A DNA stretch of 64,000 nt from Mycobacterium numidiamassiliense (GCF_900157365.1 NZ_FUEZ01000004.1:2529066-2593065), one strand, 5' to 3'. Counted from the stretch's first letter, positions 43,537 through 53,173 are shown. Translations and numbers: made by a program. Notes: generated by a model from the letters alone, not told the origin.

Positions 43537-43872
43537 TTATCCCGACGGAAGTTTGCTCTGGTATTGCGGGCAATAGGCCGCTGTGGCCGCGCCTAACAAG
43601 GTGCCTGTACCGCCGTCACTTAACCCGAGCCAGGTTTTCACATCGGCGACGGTTTGAGTTAACGTGTTCCCGCCCGACCAGTCCGTACAAACCGCATGCC
43701 CCACACTGATCATCTTCTGGTCCGAACCAGAGTCCCAACTAAAGCCGCCCTGCGTCAGCGCGTGCAGGTAAGCATCATCTGCTGGGTCGGCGTTCACGAC
43801 CGGGGCGGCGATGACGGCGCCACTGCCAACGATGGCAGCAACCAGGCCGGGGCACCGTGTCGTATTCTTTAT
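43537..43872 (-). CDS. DUF732 secreted protein, start codon apparently ATA
   Basis: The mature region NADPADDAYLHALTQGGFSW with TVADVKTWLGLSDG and a late AAYCPQYQSKLP is a typical mycobacterial DUF732 protein with two cysteines. The signal peptide is present in the same frame upstream (CPGLVAAIVGSGAVIAAPVV). The only codon in the right place, seven bases after GGAAGA, is ATA at 43870-43872; the first standard start is a GTG at 43797 inside the export-signal end. Either an ATG has mutated or ATA is used. It is convergent with the lipoprotein gene (19 bases). Confidence 0.65.
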   Translation of the reverse strand: MKNTTRCPGLVAAIVGSGAVIAAPVVNADPADDAYLHALTQGGFSWDSGSDQKMISVGHAVCTDWSGGNTLTQTVADVKTWLGLSDGGTGTLLGAATAAYCPQYQSKLPSG

Positions 43873-44127
43873 CTCCGGATCTTCCCACGCCTAGTCGCTA
43901 CGCGCGTAGGTGAAGGAGGCCGTGTGACTAAAGAGCATGTCCAGACCCTTCGCGCGGAGTTGATCACGACTGGCCATTCGCAACACCACCCAAGACCAAC
44001 AGCACACAGTCATCGAAACCCCTTGCAAAATAACACACTTCGCGGTCCATGTGGTTGGTTGCGAGAGGGGGTGACGAGTACCGGCGCCGGGGGAGCTCTG
44101 ACGCCAGCCGAGTTGCACCGGGGCGGT

Positions 44128-44868
44128 CTACACGCCAGGTGAGTCTGCGTTGAGCAGTTCACGTAAGAACTGCTCAGGCGCTTGGAGGAAGTCTCGTGTA
44201 GTGCGATAGTGCTCGGTGTCCTGGTACGCAACTCGACTGATGCCGGTTCTCTCGCAGGCGTAAATCGTCGCGCCAGGGTAGGCCATGAGGATGGGCGAAT
44301 GGGTCGCTATCAGGAACTGCGAACCCTGGCTAACCAGATTGTGGATCCGTGCGAGGGCGGCCAGCTGGCTCGTCGGCGATAATGCTGCTTCGGGTTCATC
44401 AAGCAGGTACAGGCCGTTGCTGGTAAACCGTTCGACCATCAGTGTCAGAAATGATTCCCCATGGGATTGTTCGTGCAATGAACGGCCACCATAGGCTCCG
44501 GCGATAATGTCGGAGCCAAGCTGGTCGACTTCTGTCGCGACATTAAAGAAGCTTTCCGCGCGCAGAAAATATCCCGTGCGGGGTTTGCGCGTGCCGCGTG
44601 CGATATCGAGATACGCATGCAAGTGGGAGTGGGAGGCTCGAGTTGTGAAGTGGAAGTTGCGGCTTCCTCCCTCAGCGTTGAAGCCTAGTGCTACGGCGAT
44701 AGCTTCGAGCAATGTTGACTTGCCAGCTCCGTTTGCACCCACAAAGAAGGTTACCGAGGAATCGAACTCAACTGTGCTCAGCGAGCGAATCAGCGGCAGG
44801 CAGAATGGATAGGTATCAAAGTCTTCGACTATGCTTCGTGCCAGCCGAATGCGTTTTAAGTAGTTCAC
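44128..44868 (-). CDS. Stand-alone ABC-type ATPase (COG3910-like)
   Basis: A 246-residue soluble ATPase. Walker A is VGANGAGKSTLLE, the signature is SHGESFLTLM, Walker B is LYLLDEPEAALS, and the H-loop is IATHSPIL. There are no TM segments or fused effector domain. It belongs to the predicted-ATPase group related to RecF/SMC-like and OLD-type enzymes; several such ATPases act in defence or repair with partner proteins. The nearest partner candidates are on the same strand, 630 bases upstream (a trypsin-like protease). A link is not established. Confidence 0.85.
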   Translation of the reverse strand: MNYLKRIRLARSIVEDFDTYPFCLPLIRSLSTVEFDSSVTFFVGANGAGKSTLLEAIAVALGFNAEGGSRNFHFTTRASHSHLHAYLDIARGTRKPRTGYFLRAESFFNVATEVDQLGSDIIAGAYGGRSLHEQSHGESFLTLMVERFTSNGLYLLDEPEAALSPTSQLAALARIHNLVSQGSQFLIATHSPILMAYPGATIYACERTGISRVAYQDTEHYRTTRDFLQAPEQFLRELLNADSPGV

Positions 44869-45497
44869 CTCACTCCCTCCATTCGTCGCCCCTGCCTGAA
44901 TTGTCGCGTTCAGTCAAGTGTTATGCGCGACCGCCAACTATCGCTTGTAACCATCATATTCGTTTCGTGCATATTCATCCGGTGCGACTGCCGAGGGGAG
45001 TTCTCGATCGACGTGTCTGAACAGTCTGCGGACCCGGGGTCTGGCTCACCGAACAGGCCGCGCTGCACAAACTGATCAAGGCGATCGGCGATGGACTATG
45101 CAAGGGACGGCAGTTGTAACGAAACCGACTGTAACACAACATAATACCGAATACGGCGTCGTTTACACGTAATACTGCATATCTGATTCCTACGTCTACA
45201 CGCCATCCTGCTGCGACTGCCGCTGTGAGGAGGCGAATTGTTGCTGTGCCCAGTAGGTTTGCGGTGGTTTCGTGGCCGCACTCTGGTTGATTCATGCTAG
45301 GCGTTTCCGCCCCGTTGCGCTCGGTGCGGATTCTTTCGTTGGTGCAGGTTCGCCGTCTAGCCGCATGTCCCACAGGGGCCAGGTCGGCGCGTACCCGTCT
45401 AGAGCTTGCGATCACAGTTGGTCATCGGGGTCGTAGCCTTCATCATGGATCTCAGCGCATTCAATCTCGTCCATAGCGGCTAGGACGCCGCAACACG
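44869..45497. other. Intergenic region, no gene supported
   Basis: About 630 bases between the ATPase start and the protease stop. The bases near 44880 probably hold the ATPase promoter. Open frames on either strand are short, overlap each other and have no recognisable motif. Confidence 0.5.
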
Positions 45498-46523
45498 TCA
45501 ATCGGTTCGTGGTGATTCAACTGCTTCGGCAGAGGCAGCGTCGGCGTTCAGGGCGTCGACTAGCTCTTTCGGAATAAAGATTCTGACGGTGTTGGCCCCA
45601 CTTGATGGCGATGTATTCGCCCGCAAGATATCCATGATGACCGAAAGCTTATGCAGGCGAGAGAGTCCCGCGTGGTCGTTGTCGCGGCCATTGTCCAAGT
45701 CGTTGATGTGGCCCGCGTTGATTCCAATGAGGAAAGATCGGTGGTATCCAGTGACTTCAAGTCGTGCAGCGGGTCCGTCAGGCGAGAACTTTCCCTCACT
45801 GCTCGTCAGGTGGATAGGCAGAGGGGCGAGACCGCGCTGAGCCACAAACACAGGGCTACCTGAGTTTCCGCTAGTGGAGAAGGCGTCAAAGAGAACCTGT
45901 CGGTTTCCATCTTTGATCGTCGGATCACCTTCTAGTCTTCGGTACTCGGTTTGTGGGTCGCTGGCGATCATCCCAGAACGAAGCACCGGTCTGGTCTGCA
46001 GCTTGTCGTACCAGGCCGGATAGCCGGGGAAAGACACGAATTCGCCTGGTTCAAGGAGAGGCCAAAGCTCTTCGCACTCTAACAAGTACGGCCAACTTAG
46101 TCCGTGGTTCATCATCAGACCCTCGATCGGGTCCACATCTATGTTTTTAATTTTGTCGTACGGAGTGCCAATGATCTCCGTATCTATACTCGGACCAAAC
46201 GGTATGACGGCTACATCAATCGTGGGGTCGTCGTGGTATAGCGGTTGAGGGTCGTTGATCGTGAATTCGAGTCTCAATGTTCGACCTTGCCACATTTCGA
46301 TCTTCACCGACTTAACGACAACATCTTTATACTGTGTGCGCCAAGGAACATCGGTGAGATGGCGGTTCGTAACTAGCCCAAATCGGTTGTCGCCCTGTGG
46401 AAACTGGACGAGAAAACCTGTGCCAAAACATGGCTCCCACGTATGGTCATTGGGTTGGTAATAGTGAGTGATGGTGAGCCGACATGCAGAGTAGAGCTGC
46501 GTAGGACCAAATCCTGTATCCAT
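45498..46523 (-). CDS. Trypsin-like serine protease
   Basis: A 341-residue protein with a chymotrypsin-fold triad: His in FGLVTNRHLTD, Asp in DDPTIDVAVIPFG, and Ser in FSTSGNSGSPVF. There is no signal peptide, so it should act in the cytoplasm, where such proteases often serve as switches in defence or signalling. The N-terminus LYSACRLTITHYYQPND precedes the GTGFLVQFP strand. The C-terminal 70 residues are helical. It lies 19 bases after a methyltransferase tail on the same strand. Confidence 0.85.
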   Translation of the reverse strand: MDTGFGPTQLYSACRLTITHYYQPNDHTWEPCFGTGFLVQFPQGDNRFGLVTNRHLTDVPWRTQYKDVVVKSVKIEMWQGRTLRLEFTINDPQPLYHDDPTIDVAVIPFGPSIDTEIIGTPYDKIKNIDVDPIEGLMMNHGLSWPYLLECEELWPLLEPGEFVSFPGYPAWYDKLQTRPVLRSGMIASDPQTEYRRLEGDPTIKDGNRQVLFDAFSTSGNSGSPVFVAQRGLAPLPIHLTSSEGKFSPDGPAARLEVTGYHRSFLIGINAGHINDLDNGRDNDHAGLSRLHKLSVIMDILRANTSPSSGANTVRIFIPKELVDALNADAASAEAVESPRTD

Positions 46524-46542
46524 CTAGCGTCCTATACTCGCA

Positions 46543-46770
46543 TCAGAACAGCATCTCTTGATCTTGGTTCGGCGTCTTGATTGCTTCGGCTTGAATGTGC
46601 GTCTCCGTATCGGTCAGCGGCAATCGTGGCCGCTTGCCTTCTAGCAGTTCGGCAATCGTGATCTGCTGTAAACGTTGAAACGGCTCGTGCACTGACGGAT
46701 GCTTGTACGTCTTGCCGTGGGCGAGTTCGTCTCGCACACCTTTGGTTGATGGCTTAAGTGACAAGCACAC
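46543..46770 (-). pseudogene. Tail of a site-specific DNA methyltransferase
   Basis: The 75 codons LKPSTKGVRDELAHGKTYKH, then PFQRLQQITIAELLEGKRPR, ending with a NQDQEMLF tail, look like the C-terminus of a large DNA adenine methyltransferase of the type found in restriction systems. The preceding in-frame codon is a stop, and no methyltransferase motif (DPPY or FxGxG) is found upstream. So only the last part remains. It is followed by the protease gene, which may once have belonged to the same system. Confidence 0.55.
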
Positions 46771-46967
46771 TCATCTCAGCGTTTTGAGCCGTAAGCGTGC
46801 CGTTAAGATCACGAACGTCAGTCGGCCCGTAACTTCTACCCTTGACACTCACAATGATCTTTCCGCATTCGTTCTTTCCCGGCAGCAAGAATCGCCGGTG
46901 GTGACTGTCGCGCGTCCGCGCGGGTGCAGCGCGCGGAGCCCAGTGGGCGACAAGTTGTTCGCGCGGG

Positions 46968-47738
46968 TCAATGGCATCCTACTGTGTCTGGACCCCGGCT
47001 GATGTGTACTTCGCTGCCCGGGCCATGTGCGCCATTCCTGAGGAGGTTAGGCGTGACTGCGACCATGGCCATGTCTTCGGCGGTGCCCCAGTCCCACTGG
47101 TTGAGCTGGATCTTGGGATTGGAGTCGTCGGCGCACCATGGTAAGCCGTCGTAGGGTTGGTTGATCGGCAACTGGGAGCGGACGTCGGCGGCCTCAGCTG
47201 CGACGTCGCGTGGGACAGTCCAGACTTCGATCGCGATCTCTGATACCGAGTTATTGAACGGCGGGGGTAGTGGGTGGCCGGGCGGGCTGTAGTCCCTAGT
47301 TGAGCCAGCGGGGAGCACGAGCTCCGGCATCACTTGCGAATGCAGCGGCGGCCCCGCTGGCGGCACGGAAGTTGTGGCCGCCGTGGTAGAGCTCTGGGTC
47401 GGTGTAACCGACATGGTCGTTGACTGTGGAGTAGAGGTCGATCGTGACCCCTCATGGCTCACCAACACTCCGCCGACGATCAACGCGACTACCGCTACAG
47501 CAGCGAACGCTACCGACCCGCCGATCGGGATTCTGCGCTGCGGCGTAGGCGGGGGCTCGGTTGGGCGGCCTGGAGCGGCCCCCCGTGCGCCGGACGGGTC
47601 GGCGTACCAGCCCGCCGGCGGTTTCGGCGGCGGCGTCCCGGTCTGATGCTCGGTCCAGTTCCTACCGTCCCAATATCGCTGTCCCGGTTGGCCGCTCGGA
47701 TTTCGATACCAGCCCGGTGGCGGCCACGGCGCGCTCAT
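46968..47738 (-). CDS. DUF2510 single-pass membrane protein
   Basis: A 256-residue protein from the ATG at 47738. The N-terminus has two DUF2510 motifs (PPGWYRNPSGQPGQRYWDG and PPAGWYADPSG), a Pro-rich linker, and one TM segment (GSVAFAAVAVVALIVGGVLV). A Ser/Thr/Pro-rich stalk follows, then a folded exported domain with WCADDSNPK and HISRGPDTVGCH, where two cysteines may pair. The layout fits mycobacterial surface antigens. Its C-terminal domain resembles that of the lipoprotein at 57344. Confidence 0.75.
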   Translation of the reverse strand: MSAPWPPPGWYRNPSGQPGQRYWDGRNWTEHQTGTPPPKPPAGWYADPSGARGAAPGRPTEPPPTPQRRIPIGGSVAFAAVAVVALIVGGVLVSHEGSRSTSTPQSTTMSVTPTQSSTTAATTSVPPAGPPLHSQVMPELVLPAGSTRDYSPPGHPLPPPFNNSVSEIAIEVWTVPRDVAAEAADVRSQLPINQPYDGLPWCADDSNPKIQLNQWDWGTAEDMAMVAVTPNLLRNGAHGPGSEVHISRGPDTVGCH

Positions 47739-47993
47739 ATTCGCCCCCGATTGGCGCAACGGATGCTAGAAGGTCTCGCTTACCCGAATTTGCAGGCAGG
47801 CAAACGCAAACCCTGCCCAGCGGGATTGGGCGGCGTGCTGGTTGGCGTTCTGCGCGGCGCGACAGCGCTACATCAGCAGCAACCCGCTACGCTTGCGCCA
47901 GCAGCTGGCGAGAAGGTGTGTCCGTTCTGCGCAGAGATATTCGGCCCTCACTGTTCAGTTATTGACGGTTGCAACAATTAAGCGCCGGTACGC

Positions 47994-48431
47994 ATGGCGT
48001 TTCACTTGATCTACAATTTCGACATGCCAGCGCCACACCCAACGGAGCACCCAGCGCATTTCAACGCACGCTCGCGACCGCTCGGCTACGAGACGATAGT
48101 CATTAATGGCTCGTATTTCATTCATCGCTCAGACGAACCGAATCGAATGCATGCGTTCCGCGACGTTCAAGGACTCGAAAGCTACATAGGTTTACTGGAA
48201 GGCACTCCGTCATGGCGCCTCGACCTAACCCACGGCGGCGTGAATGTGGACCGCCAAACCGGCAGTGTGACACCACATGACGGGAGTGCGCCGTTCACTG
48301 TTCACGACGCCCAAGGCTGGAGCGGCAGTAGGCCGATGAACGACATGGTTCGGAACGCTGATTACCTGCACATCTATCAAACTGCGCCGCCACCATACGG
48401 CGGCGCTTGGCACAAATGGATCGGCCTGTGA
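47994..48431 (+). CDS. Hypothetical protein
   Basis: A 145-residue protein (alternative start ATG at 48024). It has a soluble alpha/beta look: YETIVINGSYFIHRSDEPNR and a His/Trp-rich end PPPYGGAWHKWIGL. I do not recognise a family. No operon partner is close on the same strand. Confidence 0.5.
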   Translation: MAFHLIYNFDMPAPHPTEHPAHFNARSRPLGYETIVINGSYFIHRSDEPNRMHAFRDVQGLESYIGLLEGTPSWRLDLTHGGVNVDRQTGSVTPHDGSAPFTVHDAQGWSGSRPMNDMVRNADYLHIYQTAPPPYGGAWHKWIGL

Positions 48432-49015
48432 CGGACCGACTGAATCGAAAGGGTTTACCCAGGTGACGTGAGAGGCACCGACGTATCACGATTTCCGAAG
48501 GATGGACAATCGTCCAAAAGATCACTCGTACAGAATAATTTTATATCTTTGAAGGCGTCGACGGGAAATGCACACTACGCTTGAATCAACCGCATCCGTT
48601 GAGTTTTGATAGCTCACCAGGTCGCGGCGCAACCCGCGTACCGTCGAGATTGCGCAGAAAGCTCACTCGCCACCGAACGGATGGCGATCACCCGCTACCA
48701 CGACGCCTATCTGGTCGCCTTGACATCTGACGGACGGCGGCCCCGCGAAGACACACCCTGACCGCTCAGTGATGGCCACCCAGCGCGGCATTCGCGGCCC
48801 CGCAGCCCGAAGCCTCGGCGGCCGACGGGAAGCGCCCATCTTCGGTATCGTCATGTGCAGAGCCGTCTCGCATGGCTGACCCCGAGTCGTTGTGGTGCCT
48901 GTACCGCCAGCGGCATTGAGGGCAAGACCCCTTGAGGGTCTGCGAGGAACCGTCACTGCTGGAGTGGCGGCGGGTACAGGGCGCTGCCGATTATTCAGTA
49001 AACGGAGAAGAGATC
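48432..49015. other. Intergenic region, no gene supported
   Basis: About 580 bases. A plus-strand segment near 48640-48760 reads as a possible gene tail (ERMAITRYHDAYLVALTSDG) before a TGA, but it has no start and I cannot assign it. The last 60 bases hold the ribosome site of the next gene. Confidence 0.4.
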
Positions 49016-49762
49016 ATGGGTTCATCCCATAAGGAAGCTGCGCGCCAGCTCATGCGTGAGCATCCCGGAACCACTTTCCCTGTGGCGAAGCGTGCTGTTG
49101 CGCGTGGCACCGCCGTCATCCCGCAGTCGCCTGCGCCGCACCCTATCCCGTGGCTGCGGCGCACGGTCCGCGAGAATCCCGCGTCGTGCTACTTCTGCGG
49201 CGACGACGCGCTGATCCGGTCCGGTGGTGATCTATCGGTGGACCGCCGTCGCGTCGAGGTGTACTGCAACAATGACCAGTGCGACGCCCGCGAGATCGAA
49301 GTGATCGTGGTTGATGACGGTACCGAGGACACCGCCGCACGCACCGACGTGCGCATCCTGGCCGAATACGGCCCCATCGTCGACCGTCCCGCGTCGAGCC
49401 TGATCGAAGAGATCGGCGACTGGATCCCCGGGGCCGCACCCGCGGCCCGGGCCACGACCTCAGTGTGCCTCTTCTGCGGTGAGCCGACCTGCGGGCCGGC
49501 GCCCGCCGACGCTGCGGGCGACACAGGCCGAATCCGACTGCGTTGCAACAACTCTCACTGCAATGTGATCGACGTGGAGGTTCTCGTCGTGCGGGACGGG
49601 ACGCCGTGGACTGAAGGCCGCGGCGACGTCCACGGGTTGGAGAAGATCGTCCCCCGCCGCGAGGGGACGCAGGTGGGAGGTGCCACGTTCTACACGCCCG
49701 CCGCCTTGCGGTTCACCGCCGAGGAGATCCTCGTCCGCCGGGTATCCGGCCCGATGCCCTGA
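49016..49762 (+). CDS. Protein with duplicated four-cysteine zinc-ribbon-like domain
   Basis: A 248-residue protein from the ATG at 49016, behind GGAGAAGAG. Two similar units each have a CxxCG knuckle and a CNNxxC knuckle: cysteines 58, 61, 84, 89 and 151, 154, 177, 182. Each unit ends with a matching beta strand (REIEVIVVDDGT and IDVEVLVVRDGT). The N-terminus is helical and may bind DNA or protein (HKEAARQLMREHPGTTFPVA). This is a clear internal duplication. No known family comes to mind; zinc binding is inferred from the spacing. Confidence 0.65.
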   Translation: MGSSHKEAARQLMREHPGTTFPVAKRAVARGTAVIPQSPAPHPIPWLRRTVRENPASCYFCGDDALIRSGGDLSVDRRRVEVYCNNDQCDAREIEVIVVDDGTEDTAARTDVRILAEYGPIVDRPASSLIEEIGDWIPGAAPAARATTSVCLFCGEPTCGPAPADAAGDTGRIRLRCNNSHCNVIDVEVLVVRDGTPWTEGRGDVHGLEKIVPRREGTQVGGATFYTPAALRFTAEEILVRRVSGPMP

Positions 49763-49887
49763 CGCGAAGGTGACCCCGCCATCAACCCGAATATCATTGG
49801 TCAAAGCAACATTCGGTGAACACATGTGACAGTGGGACCGACGGGCAGCAGCATCCGGTTGATTCATCTGATGAAAACGGCCACATT

Positions 49888-49966
49888 TTTCATGGATTAT
49901 CCATGAAAGAACCGGAAAGCATTGCTGCACAGCAGGCTTCCTGCCACTGAGCCGTCACGTGACGTA
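49888..49966 (-). repeat. Inverted repeat copy A (about 80 bp)
   Basis: Read on the minus strand this segment begins TACGTCACGTGAC, contains CCTGCTGTGC, and ends in a hairpin with arms TTTCATGGAT and ATCCATGAAA. A copy with about 80% identity lies at 59428-59513 on the plus strand. The rest of the 380-base gap between the zinc-ribbon gene and 50146 holds nothing I can assign. Confidence 0.75.
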
Positions 49967-50145
49967 TCGGCCGGCCTACGACAGAACTTGCGGCAGGGTC
50001 GATTTCACCGCCTAGCCAGCTATGGGGCTGAACCAGATGCGGTATCAGCTCAGATTCCGCGGCTGCAGAATTTCCATCAATTTCCACGAAAGATGTTGGT
50101 GGCCAAAAAGATTGATATCCGGACACATCCGGCGGAGACGTCATA

Positions 50146-50334
50146 GTGACGTATTTGGCCGTCCGATACGATGAAAGCCGTGGCGGGTGGTTAGCGAATC
50201 CGACTAGCGCAGAGCAGCTGGTCGACATGGCTGTCAATGCCTTCGACCCCGGGTTTGCGCGATATGCCAACTATCGCGCGGCCATCCTGGACACAATCAG
50301 GGCGGAGGCTCCCGCGATCTACGACACGTTGTGA
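50146..50334 (+). CDS. Small hypothetical protein
   Basis: A 62-residue frame starting with GTG at 50146, behind GGCGGAGAC. It reads MTYLAVRYDESRGGWLANPT, then a helical acidic part. Support is limited to the ribosome site and a protein-like composition. It could be the start of the group that includes the hydrolase gene at 50601. Confidence 0.4.
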   Translation: MTYLAVRYDESRGGWLANPTSAEQLVDMAVNAFDPGFARYANYRAAILDTIRAEAPAIYDTL

Positions 50335-50600
50335 AGGCCATAGCGGATGAAGCCTTTGAGCGGTTACGTCTATAGGTCCGACGGTGGTTTCAGCCAGCGC
50401 GTTGGCGAGGGCATCCCCGGTGGTGCCGATCGGGATCACCCCAGGGAAGCATCAAGGTTTCGGTGAAATGCATTGCAGTGTTTACTGTAGATCGTCGCTG
50501 AGAATTCACGCAGTCGAAAGAAGCTGCTCCTGCCGTTTTCAACTGCATACGGCATAGAGAGCTTCGAATGCGTGACGCGCGGTCCTTGAAAGGGGAAGTG

Positions 50601-53141
50601 ATGAGGCTTATAGACTTTTCCGCGCGGCAGATACCGCCCGATCAGATTAAGGCCGCTGGTTATGGTGGCGTGATCGCCTATGTGTCGAAATCGCGTCCAG
50701 GGACCAAGTTCGGCGCGAAGCCTCTCACCCGCAAGTATGCCGATGCGCTACGCGCCGCCGGGCTTGAGATTGTCAGCAACTTCCAGTACGGCAAGCCCGG
50801 CGAATCCGCGCCGTCGGACTTCACTCGGGCCTTCGAGGGTGGGGTGGCGGACGCACAGACCGCGCTGCGGTTGCATAAGGCGGCCGGTGGCCCCGAGTCG
50901 GCACCGATCTTCTTCACGATTGACGAGGACATAGATCTTGTCCGCTGGAACAGCGTGGCAGTCGAATGGTTCCGCGGGATCAACGATGTTCTTGGAGTCG
51001 ACCGGACCGGCATCTACGGGCACTCGCAGGTATGTTCCTGGGCGATCGAAGACGACGTAGTGGGCCGTTCGACGACTCGGGGCCGTCGTTGGGTATGGCA
51101 AACGAAAGCGTGGTCGTACGGGGAACGGGAAGCCTCCGCAGTGTTGTACCAGGACGTTATCGACACCGCGTCGCAGCCGGGCCCTCGGGTGGATGAGACC
51201 GCTGTCGATGAGAATGAGGTCCTTGCCGATGACTACGGTCAGTGGAGTCTTGACCGGCCTGACCATGCCACGATGCCCTCGCCCGACTTCGAGGAACACA
51301 CCGACCTCAAGAGCCCCTATTCCGACTCTCGAAAAGCCAAAATCTTATGGTTTGTCCTGCACACTGAAGACGGAAACAGCAAATCTGCACGGAACCACGC
51401 GAACTACCTCTGCGATAACAACGCCCAGGCCTCATACCATTATACGGTCGACAATAACGGCCAGGTGTATAACATTGTTGACACCGCCAAACTGGCGAAT
51501 TCGGTGTTTGAGCCAGGCAACTCGAAGTCGGTCAATTTGTGTTTCGCAGGATCGTGGGCCAGCTGGTCCGCGCAGGACTGGTTCGACAACATGCAGCACG
51601 GCATCGATGTCGCCGCCTACATCGCAGTTCGCGACACACGCCGCTATCACCTAGAAACACGGGTAATCAGCCCGGAGGAAGCCAAAAATGGCGGAGCGGG
51701 GATCACGGACCACAACGGCGTCCGGATTGCCACCGGCGAGGGCGACCACACCGACGTGGGCCCTAACTTTCCGTGGAATTACTTCCGGCAAAAACTCAGC
51801 GAATACGCTGGCGACGTGGCCCCTGCCCTACCCAGCGCGACTCTGGTCAGCCAGGTCAGGCCGATTACACGGGGCGCTGTCGGCCCCCACGTCACCAAGA
51901 TCCAGGACCGGTTGAACAATGTCGCCGTCGCCAACGCCGGCCTCCTCGCCGATGGCGACTTCGGCGAACAGACACATGCGGCCGTCGTCGACTTTCAGAA
52001 CAGACGCGGACTGGTGGCTGATGGACACGTCGGACATCGCACGTGGACGCAACTGTTCTCCGACCGCGATCGTCTGGCCAAAGCGACGCTTAGCGGATGG
52101 CGCGCGCCTATCCCTCAGGCCTTGGTCGTGCCAACCCCGATCAACCCGGGACCGCCAGAACCTTCCTCCAGAAAGATCAAAGACGTAACCGGGCCGGGCT
52201 GGACCGATCAATTCAGCATGGCGGCAACAGATCTGGGAGTCATGGCCCGCACCCCGTCAGGTCGCATCCTGGCAGTGTTCGGGGACACATTCCGCGACCA
52301 AGCCGTGCCCAGCCCCGACTGGCGTGCGCCCGTCGCGCTGATCTCCGATACGAAAGATTTGGACCAGGGCATCGTCTGGACTGAAGCAGCTGGCGGCGAC
52401 CCGAACTATGCACGGCAACTCTGGCCCTACCCACATCACATTTCCTCCGGTAACACCACGGTGCTGCCCTCGGACGTGATGACGATCGGCACCGCGATGT
52501 ACCTGCATTGCAGCGCGCATTTCCCATTCGGCAACGTGGGTTTCACCGAGATCTGGAAGTCCATCGACGACGGCCACACCTGGTTCCACGTCGCGGGCCC
52601 GATTGACGGCGGGATCCATAACGGGCTGGCGCAGCTGTGGACCTGGGACATCGGTGACGATGGATTCGTCTATGTGATGTCCACGGCCTTCCGCGTCGCG
52701 CGCGACGCGCCAATTATTTTGCGGCGTGTTCCCGCTGACAGACTCACAGACCCCGGCGCATACGAAGGCTGGGGATACGGCGTCAACGGATGGGCCTGGG
52801 GCAACGAACCGACCCCGGTGTTAGAAGGCGGCTACGGAGAGATGTGCCTGCGGCGCATACAGGGGCAATGGGTGTTCGTGGTTTTCAACGCCGGCCAATA
52901 TCAGCTTGAGACGCGGGTGTTCCCCGATATCAACTGCAACCTCTACAACGTGCCGATGAACATCCCAATCCGCGGCGGCGCCTGGGGCGCCGAGAGCGGT
53001 GACGCGGTGGCCCAGCCTTATGGGCCATCCATCGTTCCCGGCTCGCGCTTAGACGCCGGCTTCCATCTATTCGTCAGCCAGTGGCAAAACCCTGGATCGT
53101 GGCCGTATCACGTGATGCAGTTCAAGGTTCCGCTACCTTGA
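50601..53141 (+). CDS. Four-domain cell-wall hydrolase (DUF1906, amidase, PG-binding, DUF4185)
   Basis: An 846-residue protein from the ATG at 50601, behind AAAGGGGAAG. Residues 1-200 resemble a DUF1906/GH25-like barrel (LIDFSARQIPPDQIKAAGYG, IFFTIDEDID). Residues about 240-395 are an N-acetylmuramoyl-L-alanine amidase 2 domain: FVLHTEDG, ASYHYTVDNNGQVYNIVDT and GDHTDVGPNFPW supply the zinc ligands. Residues about 405-470 are a peptidoglycan-binding repeat (DGDFGEQTHAAVVDFQ). Residues about 505-846 look like a DUF4185 propeller (GRILAVFGDTF). There is no signal peptide, so release needs a holin-like or other route. A strong terminator overlaps its stop codon. Confidence 0.85.
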   Translation: MRLIDFSARQIPPDQIKAAGYGGVIAYVSKSRPGTKFGAKPLTRKYADALRAAGLEIVSNFQYGKPGESAPSDFTRAFEGGVADAQTALRLHKAAGGPESAPIFFTIDEDIDLVRWNSVAVEWFRGINDVLGVDRTGIYGHSQVCSWAIEDDVVGRSTTRGRRWVWQTKAWSYGEREASAVLYQDVIDTASQPGPRVDETAVDENEVLADDYGQWSLDRPDHATMPSPDFEEHTDLKSPYSDSRKAKILWFVLHTEDGNSKSARNHANYLCDNNAQASYHYTVDNNGQVYNIVDTAKLANSVFEPGNSKSVNLCFAGSWASWSAQDWFDNMQHGIDVAAYIAVRDTRRYHLETRVISPEEAKNGGAGITDHNGVRIATGEGDHTDVGPNFPWNYFRQKLSEYAGDVAPALPSATLVSQVRPITRGAVGPHVTKIQDRLNNVAVANAGLLADGDFGEQTHAAVVDFQNRRGLVADGHVGHRTWTQLFSDRDRLAKATLSGWRAPIPQALVVPTPINPGPPEPSSRKIKDVTGPGWTDQFSMAATDLGVMARTPSGRILAVFGDTFRDQAVPSPDWRAPVALISDTKDLDQGIVWTEAAGGDPNYARQLWPYPHHISSGNTTVLPSDVMTIGTAMYLHCSAHFPFGNVGFTEIWKSIDDGHTWFHVAGPIDGGIHNGLAQLWTWDIGDDGFVYVMSTAFRVARDAPIILRRVPADRLTDPGAYEGWGYGVNGWAWGNEPTPVLEGGYGEMCLRRIQGQWVFVVFNAGQYQLETRVFPDINCNLYNVPMNIPIRGGAWGAESGDAVAQPYGPSIVPGSRLDAGFHLFVSQWQNPGSWPYHVMQFKVPLP

Positions 53142-53173
53142 ACGCCTGGAACCGCCGGTTCCAGGCGTTCAAG
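53137..53173 (+). terminator. Strong hairpin terminator after the hydrolase gene
   Basis: Perfect 17-base arms (53137-53153 and 53157-53173) with a 3-base GCC loop. The left arm includes the TGA stop of the hydrolase. There is no T-run, as is common for mycobacterial terminators. Confidence 0.75.
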
